Counted from the first letter of the stretch, positions 48,786 to 61,662 are shown. The stretch is 64,000 nt of DNA from Ulota crispa (GCA_963920765.1 OY987247.1:124001-188000), one strand, 5' to 3'. Notes: generated from the letters alone by a model not told the origin. Made by a program: numbers and translations.

Positions 48786-49441
48786 CCCCTAAATGCCCAA
48801 GGCATCACATTATGTTGTTGACAATACTTTGAACTTCTAAAAAACCTAACTCAGTTGCTATTTTTAGTATATTTTATTTTTTAACTATTCTTTTTGAAGT
48901 TTAGTTTTAGCATCAAAAAACCAATTTTGTAAATGATTGATTATGCATTTTCTATTCAAGATTTTGTGTAAGGGTGTCCATTGCAATCTTGATTTTTTTA
49001 GTGTTGAGAGCTCTTGGAAAGGAGCCTCAAATACACTAGACCTTGGAGAAAATTTCACACTAGAAATTCATTTTAAAAAATTGTAGAGGAGATTTTGAAA
49101 AGCTATAAATTGATTGGAGTTATTCATGTTATGTCGTTTAAGCCCATATTTTTCATGTGACCATTTTTTCAGATTTGACATGTGAAGAGTAGATTGAAAG
49201 ACTTCAAGCCATTTTCACAGATTTAACATCCTCTAGATCAAATATAATAATCTTTCAATCCATAAATGATATTGTTGTGTTTTTATTTCTTGTGTGATCT
49301 CTAACATATGTAGTTTGATTTTATATGGTTACAATTTTAAGAAAACTAATACAACTTATCAATATTTTAGCTTTCTATTCAACTTAGAACAAATTCCTAG
49401 AAGCTCAAAAAGTGCCTTGGGCATGGACATTTAGGGGTTAA
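48782..49441. mobile_element. 652-bp TTAA-type element with intact TTAA flanks
   Basis: TTAA (48782-48785) is followed by CCCCTAAATGCCCAAGGCATC. The right end reads GTGCCTTGGGCATGGACAT then TTAGGGG and TTAA (49438-49441). The ends pair over CCCCTAAATG and CCCAAGGCA with six extra bases in the right arm. The same left-end sequence is at 8790. No transposase ORF. Confidence 0.7.
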
Positions 49442-51046
49442 AGGTTTGTTAGATTGGGTTAGTTTATATAGGTGGAGGCTTGTTTTTTGGTTGTTTGCAA
49501 CTAAAAAATGGATTGAGTTAGGTTAGAGAAGGATGTAGGGAGATTAGAGAAGGATGTAGGGAGATTAGAGAAGGATGTAGTGAGATTAGGCAAAATTGGA
49601 TTACGGGAGATAGCAGTAGATCTTCAAGGATTAGAGATCAAATTTGCCTCCAACCAATTTTTGACAATTGATTTGAAGAAGAAGTTTGATCTCCCTCACA
49701 ACAAGGTGTAAAAGATAAAGGTAAAACAAAACAAGAATCACAAGATTGAGAGCACTACATCTTCATATTTATATCTATTGGTTCTTCACTTTAAGTTCAA
49801 ACATTAAGGATGTCTTTTTTTCATTAATAGTCAAATTTTGCTTGTAAAATTTGGCTAGTAATTTGGATTTTTTGCAACCTCACATTTTTAAGCTCATATA
49901 CAAATCATATCTAACCATCCAATTTGTATAACTGGTGTGGATTTTGTATCAAGGTTTATGGAGACACTTTGTCAAGTTTAATCCTATCAAGGATTTTTGA
50001 GGATGTTTTTATAGATGCTAGTGTGTAGGATTGAATTGATTATTGTACTAGATTGAAGAGGCTGTTTGAGTGTAAACTAAAGATTGGTGATGGATTTAGG
50101 TACCATGACAACACATTAGCAGAGTAGGTGCTTGGGAAAGCATGTCCCTCATGAAAGGTATGTAGTTTCAAGCAAGTGTGGTAGATATGGCTAAGGTAGA
50201 AGCACCTAAATGTGACACTTTTGTGAAATCAATTCATTGGGAGTGTGCATCAAGATTTTGAGATTGTAGGAGGATTATGAAACTTGCAAAAGATCTTTGA
50301 AAATTTTTTTTTGGAATTTTTTGAAACTATATGAATAAACTACAAATTATTGAAGGTAACTCCCTATACCAACCTATTGTCAACACTAGACCCTCATTGA
50401 AATGTTTGTAATGAAATGAAAAAGCAACATCAAAAAGATCATGTCACATGTTACTATAAACCACCACCTATACAATTTGTGTTTCCATACTCAATTATAG
50501 GGACAATGTTTGATTTGAGTTTCTGATTTGGGTGTCTGCCGTGTCTAGTTACACATCTTCTCTAGCTATTGCAGAACAAATCCTGTCACATTTAGGTGCT
50601 TTTACCTTACATGGACTTTTATTTAGTGTATTGTAGACAAGAGCCTAGAGCCTCTCAATCCAGAGTACTTGGATATCATTTTGTGCACATGATGTTGAAT
50701 TTGTTTTGCTTGATTAGTTAATCCAATCTAATTTAATCTAGTTTAGTCCAATTTTGGTTGTGATGTAATGATATTTTTTCTCCCTGCGCTTGTTGCGTCT
50801 CATTGATGGCTATGACATAGTGATTTGCTGCAATTGTATCCCTTTGTTCAGATTGTGAATGAAACAATCCCTATATAGCAAAAGCATAATGAGACGGGCA
50901 AATTTTGGCACATTGGACTAGATTTTGGCACATTGGACTAAGTGGGGCTACCTCTCAAGATTTTCAGGTGAGTTGCATTACTTCAACTGTTCTAGTTCCA
51001 ATTCTAGGGTTTCAATTTTTGTTAAAAATTGCTTTGATTTGTAGAT
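49442..51046. other. Spacer with short tandem repeats
   Basis: Three copies of a 21-bp unit AGAGAAGGATGTAGGGAGATT lie at 49524-49587. A 23-bp tandem duplication of TTTTGGCACATTGGACTA lies at about 50901-50942. No gene recognised. Confidence 0.45.
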
Positions 51047-51200
51047 CTATGTAGGAAGTAGTGTCAATCTGGACATTTTTTGTCAATTAAGTCACCTTGA
51101 TCTAGACAATTTTTTGTCAATTTGGACATGTTTTTGTCAAGTTTTTGTCAAGTTTTTGTCCATTTTGACATGTTGCTATAGACAAATTTTCTTGTTAGAT
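51047..51200 (-). mobile_element. Degenerate copy of the CACTA-type MITE at 19513
   Basis: In reverse complement this copy follows 19513-19669 closely: AAGAAAATTTGTCTATA, ACATGTCCAAATTGA, ATCAAGGTGACTTAATTGA, AAAATGTCCAGATTGACAC. Its ends are decayed (AACAAGAAAA for CACTACAAGAAA; CTTCCTACATAG for CTCCCTTGTAGTG). Confidence 0.6.
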
Positions 51201-52734
51201 GACTAAAGACTGTTGGACTATTCCTACTAATTGTGCCTTGTGACCAAGAGACTGCTCAGCTTCTTTTAATATTTATAGTCTAGCTTTCTTGTGTTTAGGT
51301 TTTGGTGAATTATATTGTGGCCTCAACATTTTCAAGTGTGAACCGGCCCTGTGCACTTTTCATTTCTAACTTTTGGTTATTTTGTTGTGCCTAGGTTTTT
51401 TTTGGTTTATTTCCTTTTCTATAGGAGAAGGGCATTGGTTTGATTAATGCGGCCCTCTCTCTTTCTTTGTCTTAGAAGGGGTGGCTAGAGTGGCACTTGG
51501 CTCTTTCCGAGCTCAAGGTACAACATTGAACAAATCTATAAGGTAGGCGGCTCTAATTCCATCCAAGTATTTTAGATTGCCTATGTAGAGGTCACTAAAA
51601 TGGTGCACCAAGCCTTCTAAATGGATGACACTTTCTTTGTTCAAAAATTGTACTTATGCATGCACAATTTTACAAACTCAAGAGAGTGACATGAGCTACC
51701 ATTAATTGTGCTTATTGACCATAATTTTTTTGTCTTCAATAAAATATAGACATATACCATAATAAATGTATAAAAACTTTTTTCAATCATAATATGAAAA
51801 TTGGAATATGGAATAGGTACTTGCACACTTTAAAGGACTTAGTTGAGCGGTTTTAGTTTTGTAGTGGTTGCTTTTAGGATTCATGTGCTCCATTTACAAG
51901 CTGCCTTTAAATCATGAATGCTACAACCTATGATCCAGAATAGCTACCTATGCACCTTTTGCTTTGATAAATTGTAGTTAATTCCTACAAACTCAAATTT
52001 TTAAAATTTAAATGGCCACAAAATCATTTTGTCTTTGACTTTTCACCAAAAATATTTCTAGGCTGCTAATCTGGCTTAATTTTTGTGTAGTTGTCATCAT
52101 TCCCTTAGATGGTCGGTTTACAAGCCTCCTACCTTAGCTCTCCACATTCTCTAGCTTTTAGATCACATTGAGATTCTTTGCACTTGTTTAGCTAAGCCTC
52201 AAAAAGCTTAGTGTTGAGGTTACATTTATGTTAGAACCTATTAATCATTGGTGGCGTGCTTGTGTCTCTTTTTGGAATTCTAGCATTCCCACCACCCTTG
52301 TTGGCATAATCTAAGTAAAAGAGGTAAACTATCAAGTTTAAAACTCTTTGGATGCAATTTACACAAACCCTCATGTTGCTTTATTGCAATGTGGCATATG
52401 CAATTGGAAATGGAGAAGCTCTAAAGCCATAACCTGGTCCTAAAAGAGTTGTGAATTGCAATCTAACATGGTCCGGATGGTGGACTTCAAACATTCCAAG
52501 TGGCTTCTCTAAAGTGTTCAACTGGCCTGCATTGAAGCAATGTAATGTAAACTTGTTTCACAGGATAAGGTAACCTTCTCCATACCCGAGCGATCTCCAA
52601 AGCGGACTTCTACTTTTGAGGTATTCACCACTCATTGTGAACCCGAAGTGGAGCAGCAAATGTTACTTGCACAAGCAAATCCTGTCACATGTCAACTGCT
52701 AAGCTGCTTTGGGATGGTTGGGATTGGGACCATC
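51201..52734. other. Spacer, no gene seen
   Basis: Mixed-composition spacer. No supported exon, RNA gene or element end. Confidence 0.35.
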
Positions 52735-52965
52735 TAGTGCTAGTATAGGAACACATCCAAGCAATTTCAAGGTTAGTCTAGAGTTACTAATAGGGACCTT
52801 ATGAGCTGCAACTTTGCCCTTTAATATAAGGTATTCTATAATACTTTGTTCAACAAAAATTACATTCCATGATAGCTTGTTGAAAGGCTAACCCTATGGA
52901 TTTTTTTCTTGAATTTCCTTAGACCTTGAAATACCATAAACCATAAACGCTTAGGTACAGGGAAG
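52735..52965. repeat. Dispersed repeat, inverted relative of 38741-39015
   Basis: It contains AAGCAATTTCAAGGTTA, TAATAGGGACC, TGAGCTGCAACTTTGCCCTTT and AGCTTGTTGAAAGGC in mirrored order relative to the copy at 38.8 kb. Confidence 0.5.
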
Positions 52966-53159
52966 GTTACTTTAATGCATGAGTTGAGCTTGCAACACTA
53001 CAATGTTAGCATGGGATGCTAAAATAAGTGGCTCAAAAGGAATCAAACAAATTTGATGATTTAGGTTTCTTTTCACTTAAGCATCTCATTTTTTTTCTTT
53101 ATTCTATTGCAAAGCCAAACTTGATTTAGGATTTAGGGTTTAGAGAAACATTTACATAC

Positions 53160-53560
53160 AATGCTACATTACAATAGGGGCTGTTACAACTTCTGTACCC
53201 CATTCTCAATCTTTGGAAAATAGAGTTGTGGCAGCCCATCCAAGATCCGCTAAAGCCCTATTCTCTATAGATTGAGAAGTTTTTTTTTTCACCTTTGGAG
53301 ACGAATGGGGTGAAGAAATCTTCACATGCTAATTTTTTACCCATTTTGGTCTTGTTTTTATCCTAGTTTGTTCTTGTTTATCTTTACTTTTTTCATTTTT
53401 AGCAATACCTTTTCCATTTTTAGAAGATACTCCTTTTACTTTTGCTTTAGCTTTTCATACTTTAACTTGTTTCTATTCTTTATTCTTCACTACTCACAAT
53501 GTCAATTGATCCGGTTTTGGAGCTGTTGTTGGAAAGTCATTGAGCAAAAGATTATCTAAT
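53160..53560 (+). repeat. Dispersed repeat related to 24022-24470
   Basis: Same family as the 24.0-24.5 kb repeat, in opposite orientation and without the GGAGAAT array. It starts near ACAATAGGGGCTGTTACAAC and runs past GATTGAGAAGTTTTTTTTTTCACC. Phe/Ser/Tyr-rich translations here are by-products. Confidence 0.5.
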
Positions 53561-54114
53561 ACTTTCAGTGTATTCTAAGATAAAATTAGATTGGTTCTTC
53601 ACACTTGCCCTTTGAGAAAGTGGTTCTTTGTTAGTAAGTTGAAGTGTTCAGCAAATTAGCTTAACATATGTGGTAAACACTTTGAAAAAACATTCTATAG
53701 CAAACTACACTTTGGAATATTTCAAAGCCATATTATCTCACCTAATTGCCCACTCTTAGTTGTATCCATTGAGGAAAACTAGTAGGAAACTGAAAACAGA
53801 TTCAAATTTGGAAATTGTGAAATTGAACAACTTGCCCATCCAACTTTAGTTTGTATATTTCAAACAAACAAAAAAGATTTTCTGTGACATAAATGGTCAA
53901 ACTTGTGCTACACTAGTTATGCTACAAATAAAAAAGTACTTGTTTGTCAAAAGACGACACTGCCAACCGAGACATTTATTCAAAACCTCACATGAATGTG
54001 ATCTCTTTGTAGAGCAACTCAACACTATACAAGCTCTGCCACCTAAAACCTCAAAAGATGCTCTTGTAGAAGCATCTAAAACATTCGTACAAGATCCTCC
54101 ATTTAAAACAAATC

Positions 54115-57100
54115 TCAAAATTTCTTAGAGGTTGTAGCTCCTAGAAGTGGCACTGGAACCCATGGGCCACCCTGCAATAATGACAAGATTGCAAATAAGT
54201 TAAAACTTGATATACACACATTTTTTCTCATTTCAAGGCCCGTTAACTAGCGTTGCATCTTAATTTCTACTTTTCACCTAAACGAAAATTAAAATGAGCT
54301 TTTCAAAAATGAATATAGGCTTCTCATGTTTGCCTTACAGTAATGAAGTGTTAATTCTCACAATCATTTCAAAGTAGATCAGCAAATATTGATGTTTAAA
54401 CTTGTTAATAAATGTTCTATTTCTTTAGGAATGAGAGCATCAATTTTGGATTGTATTATTTAAAACAAGTTTATGTACCCATTGTACCAACAAAGGCAAC
54501 AACTTGACTCAAAATAAATCCTTAGTGTAAATCACTTTATACATGTACCTCTCTCTTCCTTATTAGTCCTTCACTAAAAGGACTCAATGTCAACCACTTT
54601 ACGCATGTATTCCTCTCTCCCATTTTGGACAGTCACTAGAAGTTACACCACAACACTCTCTTTAGAATGAGCATTTTACTAAAACCCTAAGGTGGAGGGA
54701 TTCTTTTATATATATATAGATATCTATTAAAACATACGTAAAAAGGAAAGGTATCATAATGAGTTATGTGCCATTGAACTATCAAAAACTCATTCACTTC
54801 CAAGGAATCCAAATTTAGAGTCTCACATATACTTTGATATTTATCATATTTATGTAAGTCTTTGTGATACCAAAACAAAGACCACTTTTAGTTAGGAATT
54901 CAGATATATCAAAAGAATTTACATTTAGTGTTTTATAGCAAATATAGTTTTAAAATATGTAAATGTACAAACTTAAATGATCTTGTTGTTTGAGGGTTAA
55001 GCGTACTTTGTAAATAATCTCATCCCATAAAGTGAAAAATCAAACCAACATAAACAATAAATATCATCTTGTGATGAGATGAGTGAAAGCAAGATGCTCA
55101 TAATATGAAGAAACACATGAACCTCACAAAGTGCATCGGCCTCAAAAATGAAAATCTTTAGCAATAATTTTCACAAGTGTTACCTTGACGGACTTTGATT
55201 TGGCACTGGTGGCACCAACTTCCTTAGCAGCTGCTGTACCTTGCACAGCAACCCAAAACGTACAATGTGAAACAAAATAAAAAAGAGGTTAATAGAAATT
55301 TTGAATACACAACATAGTATTGTTCAAATGAAATTGTTTGTTTGAATAAAAAAGAGAGTCAATAAATTTTGCAACTCCTAGATATTAAAAAATCAAGAAG
55401 AAAATTTCCAAGGTTAACCAACATGTTCACGAGTATGTGAGATAAGTTTCTCTTGTGATGCATCAACACCAATGCAAGTGGTCTTCTTCACTAGTTAATA
55501 CTTCAAATGATTGAACTCCCTTTTCTACCAAAATGGTTAAATGATATGACTCTTTATTCTACAAAAACTCTTAAGACGCCTTGTTATCAATGCTCAACAA
55601 GGTTCTATAAGAATCCAAAGCATTTCACAATTCACTACATCCCCAAACTTTTGACAACTGACATCATGGATACCTCGACAAAAGACTCGCCGAAAAGATT
55701 TGGCCCAACATTCTCAATGCTTTAGCGCGTTGCAGCAGCTTCTTCAGTCCAATGTTTGGATCACGCAAAACCTGCAAACCACAAAAACTCCATTCAACAC
55801 TAAGAATCTCTTACAAAATAATTTCCAAAAAATTGTGCATATTCTCACCTCCATTTTCAGTGACCTCTGTTACGGCAACAGCAACACGACTACTAGAAAG
55901 AAGTGCTTTAAAGTAGAGTGCATGGTGTTGGATTGGGTATTGAGGTATGCAAAATGCTCAAAGAGAAGTGCCATTTGGTTTTGCCAAACATACAATCTCA
56001 AAAATAAGAAGCTTTCCATGAAAACAAAATATGCATTAGCACAACATTTCAAGTGACAAGGCTTTGTAATTACTTGCAATTGCTAAAACCTGTGACTTCA
56101 TTTGATGACCCTTGCCATGCATCTACTCTATCACATATGGCACTTCTAGAGAAACTGACTTCTTGTCGAATTCCTTGGCACCTTGCTTTTGATAGATGTT
56201 CGCAATGGTCTGCAATATCACTTCTTTGAAAGCTATGTATTCCAAATTCCAACATGCCAAAAACAACACAAAGACATTACAATGAAGAAACAAAACCTTC
56301 CTACATTCAAGGGAAATTATAGAAAGTCACAAATTTTAAAGCGGAAACCAGAGTTAACTCATTCTGAAGAGATTGGCAGTTTGAAGACTTACAAGATTCT
56401 TTCAACTATTCTCTTTCATCTTTAGCCCATTGAGTGTATTTTGCTTGGTTTCCTTCCATAAAAAGTTGGATATGCACCAGTAGTTTTTCAGCAAGTTTTG
56501 TCTCCCTTTGTTTTTGGACGACCTATTTGAAGTGAAAACCCAAAAGAAAATGAGGATAATCTAAGAGACTAATAAGTACAGATAAATCACAAAATATGAC
56601 AATTTTCAAGTTTCAAAATATTGCCTTTGATTGTTTCTTTACAACTCAAAAGGATACGATTAATACTCCTGTTATGAAGCTTATCACATTCTAGAAGACA
56701 CGGTGTTCATCATGTTAGGAGTTTGGTAAATAACTTTTGAGCAACAAAGAATATATAAATAACAATCTTGAACTCTTGAGTAGCTCTCACAGGAGATGAG
56801 ATGATCACCTTCACATTGTTCTGAACTTTGTTGATATTGATATTTTGCTCAGAATCCATTCCTGCTATCAATGCCAACGCCAGCTGGTATAACCAACAAA
56901 AAAATAGATTAGTTAGAATGCCTTATACCATATTATAATAATTTAAGATGTTGGAATAGTGAACAACAAAAGCATAAAATTTCTACGATAACACTCTAAC
57001 TGAGAGTGAATTACTTCAATTATCAAGTAATTTAATATGTTCTTGACTTGCTGAGCTATTCCTTTTCAATGGAAACACACAAACCAAGACTCTTGTTCCA

Positions 57101-58542
57101 AGTTTCTACCAACTTTTTTGTTGTCTTAATTAGTGTTTGATAGTATGAAATGAAATATGACAAAAGAAAAAACAAATGTTGATAACTACAGACTGCCAGT
57201 GGTTAGCAAATCTTTGTAACTGACCAATACAATCTTCAAATACGTTGCTACCAAACATTATTCCAAAAAAACTCCCGGGTCTACCATTGATTCCCTAATT
57301 TTTAACAAGAAGTAATCCGTCATTGCATCAAGATTTTCAGTAACACTCAGCCTTTCAAATGAAAACAAAGACACTCTCATGAAGCATATTCCTCATTGTA
57401 ATGTTTCCCATTAAGTTCTTGAATTTGCCACAAATATAGTGCCATGCAAGCCCACATTGGTCACAAGAGGCCATGCCTACAACTATGAATACATCTTATT
57501 CAAATTTGCCTTTTGTTTCTAAGCAGCTTGTAATGTGTGGGGATTTTTAGGGCCGTGCAGCAACAACTCGTGGAGGTAAAGGTGAAGGTAAGAGAAATAG
57601 AAAGAAAACACATACAGTGATAATCCTTGCTTTTCGAGCTTGTCATAGCTCTCCTTTTGCTGGAAGTCACTTAGTACTTGATATGCCTCTACCAATGCCT
57701 GGAAAAATCACCGTCATTAGTCTAAGATTTGTACATAACCAAAAATTAGCTTAAAAGCTGGATAACAACTCACTGCTCATACAACATGTTGTTTGGCAGA
57801 GACAAGCACACTCTGAATATGCAAAATGTGTGCTGAAAACTTTGTGTCTTCAACTTAAAACAACATTGTTCACTACCTGAAACTCCTTGGCAACTTCAAG
57901 ATTATTTGGATTCTTGTCAGGATGCACCTTCCTTGCCTGCACAAGAACTAAGAAAAATAGCAAATAGAGAGTCAATTAAACTTTGTCTCCTAATACAAAA
58001 CAAAGTAAAACAAAAGACACATATTCTCTCCCTTCCCCTTCCCTAATCGTCATCAACCTAATGTTCTCAACAAACTTGTTAAAAACCAGCTCATCAAAAC
58101 ATGAGATATAGAAATAGAGACCGTGAAATTTGCATAGAAAACACACTAAAGCTTGTCATTTCAGTAACTCTTTGCTACTAATGCAACTACAGGGATTCAG
58201 TGCAAGCAAATAAAAATTAAGTTTAGAATTCACAAGAAGCGCATTATGCTTTGCTCAATTGAGGTTAACACGGCAAACACGCCAGAGCTTGTTCCCTAAA
58301 GTCTCTTCTAGTGCCAAGAGCCTAGAAACAAAGAATAAGAGAACACATGTAAACTATAAAATAGACAAACACATACAGATGCAGTCACACTATCATTAAG
58401 AAAAAAAAAAAAATTCTAAGTATAATCAAAGTAAAATTAGGTAAGAAAATCTAACATGTACATAATAAGCCTTTTTGATATCTATAGGAGTGGTGTCTAG
58501 CTTGATCCCAAGGACATTGTAAAATGCAGTATCCTTCACCAT
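54115..58542 (-). pseudogene. DnaJ (HSP40) co-chaperone with plant DnaJ-X domain, disrupted
   Basis: Minus-strand gene starting MVKDTAFYNVLGIKL at 58542. Exons: 58542-58456, 57936-57877, 57698-57616, 57294-57220, 56883-56809, 56522-56393, 56232-56074, an unresolved part at about 56060-55800, 55771-55674, 55239-55184 and 54171-54115. The J domain spans exons 1-3, with KKAYY, the HPD tripeptide in KVHPDKNPN that stimulates Hsp70 ATPase, and AYQVLSD. Exon 4 gives FGIMFGSNVFED then CIGQL, and exons 5-7 give VVQKQRETKLAEKLL, TIANIYQKQGAKEFDKK and KGHQMKSQV, which follow the DnaJ-X domain of plant DNAJ10-type proteins. The tenth block gives RAKALRMLGQIF. Damage: a run of seven T (57265-57271) shifts the frame in exon 4; the donor after exon 4 reads CAG|TTAC where CAG|GTTAC is expected; TAG codons occur at 56408-56406 and 56125-56123. 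Either a decayed gene or a poor consensus sequence. Confidence 0.7.
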
Positions 58543-59388
58543 TTTTACTAAGAAATCTCACAACTAGAGCAACTTCTCAATCCTAACAAAAAAAAATCAA
58601 CAATCAAAACTAGAACCAGAACATGCAAAACCTTTCAAAGATCACCTTAGCAAAGAATATTTATTACTGCACCAAGGTAATCGTCTTATATCTACTAATT
58701 GAATGGCGCGGTGACAATACTCTTATGTGTTAGGTACAGGTAGAGCTAAACGTTAAGTAGATAAATGAAAATGGCTCCAAAACATACCTTCAGGCCCAAG
58801 TATAAATCTCAATGGTTTCCTGCAAACTAGGCTCCGCCAACTTGAGCTTGAAACCACTGGTTCAAACAACACACTGAGCCGTTTTGAGCCAAATATGAGA
58901 CAATAGGATCTGGCGAAGCAAAGGAAGGCAAGAGGAGAGAAGGTTTTGGGAGCGGAGTGTGGAAATTTGCAATAAATGGAGCTAAAATGAGTGCCATCGA
59001 GGCTGCGAGGAGCATCTATGAGGTAAGGATGACAACAAGCAAAGGCGTCGATAGTGAGTGGGTAGACTTAAGTTATTAATAAAATAATACTGGTTGCAAG
59101 AAATTGCAAAGATGCCATGGGAGTGACACACAGCAAGAGGCGTGTGGGCCATTGGCCGGTGACTTCACTCTAGCGACTTTGTCAGAAGTTTTCCAATGAT
59201 GTTAAGTTAGGTGAACTTGGCAAAGGGGCCAAGACATTTAGCAAATATGTTAAAGAATGTTCTCATAATTGGGAATCCAAAGTTTTGTTAGGTTGAAAGG
59301 ATTCCCAATTGAGGGAGCAAGATTGTATTGTTGTTGTCTCAAAAATCTGAAATACGCTCATGTTTGTGATATGCTTGTCAGTGATTTT
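58543..59388. other. Presumed 5' region of the DnaJ gene
   Basis: Moderately GC-richer sequence at 58790-59060, as in a transcript leader or promoter, but no defined element was recognised. A 62-codon minus-strand ORF here (59015-58827) has no recognisable domain. A short inverted pair TTGGGAATCC / GGATTCCCAA lies at about 59270-59308. Confidence 0.3.
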
Positions 59389-59613
59389 TTAACCCTTAAA
59401 TGTTTGAGCGTGCTGTTGTGACTAGTACAACATGAGATATTTTTCTTGTATTTGGAATGGATCCACATCTTTACTACACTTGAGATCAACAAAGAAATTG
59501 GAATATAGATCAATGAGTTTCTAGTGAGCTATTCAAGATCTCAAATTAAAACTTCTTGTTGGTAGCAAATGCCAATTATATGACAAAATATATATTGTGC
59601 CCTATGGAGTTAA
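59389..59613. mobile_element. 217-bp TTAA-type MITE (copy 2)
   Basis: TTAA (59389-59392) is followed by CCCTTAAATGTTTGAGCG, and the right boundary ends TATGGAG then TTAA (59610-59613). It aligns by eye in reverse with 16209-16440 over nearly its full length; its right tip is shorter, lacking the terminal TCTAAGGG of the other copy. Confidence 0.6.
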
Positions 59614-60372
59614 TCACAATTCCAAAATAGTAGTATTAAAAAAAATTAAATCAAATTGGAAGTTTGTTTTGCAAAATCCAAATTGGATCTTTATTGCGTA
59701 CAATTGGAAAGCTTATGACAGTAAAGTTCATAGTTGTATATTGCAACTCCCCGTTTGGAACTAAAAATCCACTTTTCAATACTAGCTATGGTTGCAAAAT
59801 AAAAGAATCACTTATTTTATTTCACACTTGATTGTTCATAAACAAAAACTCTTTTAAACACACAAGCTTTGTCCTTGAATCATGTTAGCAATTAGAGTCA
59901 TTGCAAATTCTTTATAGACTTGAACTACCTTTATATTATGCTAGCCAAATATTGCTCTTCTTTTGCAGTTATGAAGTGTTTTCATTTGGGATTGATTAGT
60001 TTTATTTAAGAGTATTAGGGTAAAGGAATGGATAGAAGTTGGAAAATTTCTTGTAGTACTTTAAATTAGGTATTGAAGATCCATAGCCCTATGTTTTTTC
60101 AATCTTTATTAGCATGGATCAATGGTCAAGATTGATTGCATTCATATCCAAAGAAATAAAATCAGACAATAAAAGGGATGGCATTTGTATAGAAAATCAA
60201 AAAGATTATCCAAAAACTACAATATAAGTAATGAAATATGTATGTTGAAAAACAAAATTGTATTCCAAATTATATTGCTAGTGTTGTTATTGTTATTTTT
60301 GCTTCAAAATTAACTTATTGTTTCTAGGTTCAAACACTCAAAGGTTAGCTCTATAGGCTTGTGCACAACCCA
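59614..60372. other. AT-rich spacer, no gene seen
   Basis: No coding-like ORF. Contains TTTCTTGTAGTA at about 60049, similar to a CACTA terminus, but with no partner end. Confidence 0.35.
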
Positions 60373-60756
60373 ATGGAACTTTTTATCACAACAAAGTTTG
60401 GTAATGGACTTGACTTCAAAAAAAATATAGTGAGGGCTTCTAAAAAAATGCATACAATATCTTCTAATAATGACAAATACTTAAGTGTTATTTATAAGAC
60501 AAACTTTTTTAAAGCTTGGAACATGTTTGTGCTTGTAATAATAAGAAAATTAAAGAACGCTAAGTATGTGTATATACATAGGGGTGCATCCACAAGTGAA
60601 GTTCTTGATTGGCACAATATAGTGCAATTGCTAGAATATAGAGCAATCAATGAACTAAATTCAAAAAATTTAACACAACAAAAAATACATCATATTGAAA
60701 ATAAGATTAAGGCAAGCATAATGAAACACTTCAACATAATGAAATGGGAAGTTTAA
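60373..60756 (+). CDS. Hypothetical protein, 127 residues
   Basis: Single open frame from the ATG at 60373 to the TAA at 60754-60756. The product is Lys/Asn/Ile-rich with a hydrophobic patch (AWNMFVLVIIRKL) and a basic helical C-terminal half (NLTQQKIHHIENKIKASI). No family recognised. It could be one exon of a larger gene or a chance ORF in AT-rich DNA; its length and lack of low-complexity bias are the only arguments in its favour. A gap-truncated copy is at 45982-45626 on the minus strand. Confidence 0.3.
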   Translation: MELFITTKFGNGLDFKKNIVRASKKMHTISSNNDKYLSVIYKTNFFKAWNMFVLVIIRKLKNAKYVYIHRGASTSEVLDWHNIVQLLEYRAINELNSKNLTQQKIHHIENKIKASIMKHFNIMKWEV

Positions 60757-61662
60757 CCACAACAAGAGGTAATGGTAACTCAAGGATTACTTTTAAGGGT
60801 TCAATCACGCAAGAGCGCTCTCTCACATCAAGGGTGGAGGTATAAAACATAACTTTGTGGATATAACACTTGAGCTCATTCACACAAAATAGAGACAAAT
60901 AATCTCCATGGAACATAAAGATCCCACCAAAATTCCCTTGTATTCCAATATTCAAGTACTTTGAAGATTATAATATTTCCCATGGAAAAGTTTAAGATAT
61001 AACCCATCAGCTATGTCATGTGCCACATTGGATGTTGCCTCCTTGGTATAAAACCACGCTTGCAATTTACAAAACAAGATGAAATACATCAACTTGTGCT
61101 TAGAAAGCAACTATTCTATTGAGTGACTAGCTTGATCATTGGGTGCTTCATTGAATTTGTGCAAGACTTCAAACTAGTTCAATTACAAAAATTATTCATG
61201 TAGGGATGGCCAAAGTAACAAAAGCTTGCAAAAATGAAGACTTTCTGCCTACAATATATTATTTGGCCATAGTTTATTTTGCTATTCTCCCAAGCTTTTT
61301 TATGAGTTGAACAATTAAGAAGAATCTAGGCACGTTTAGAATAACAACAACTACAAATAATTCAAAGTCAAAAAATAATATAATAATCTTTTGAAACAAA
61401 CCCTTGTGACCCTAAGACCATCTTTTCTAAAGCTCAAGAATGCATTTTTTCTTCCAAAAACATAGCCAAAGCAATATCATCCTTCACCAAATGCCTTTCA
61501 CAACATCCTCACCCTTAAAAACACAAAAGGTAAGACAAAAAAAGGACAAAACTACTCACACAAGCACCATCGAGTGTTACTTCTAACTTCTAAGTATTTT
61601 ACTTTAATTTTAATTTTCTTGCTTTGCCATTTGGAGTGAGAGTTTCTCACGTTTGCACTAGC

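Noticed and set aside
41223-58542. Nonsense codons explained by RNA editing or a variant genetic code
   Set aside because: Not all stops are one C-to-T step from the expected residue, the protease gene needs no such assumption, and U-to-C editing is known from organelles. Pseudogenes or consensus errors are simpler.
60040-60060. TTTCTTGTAGTA as a CACTA element end
   Set aside because: No partner terminus or subterminal repeats nearby.
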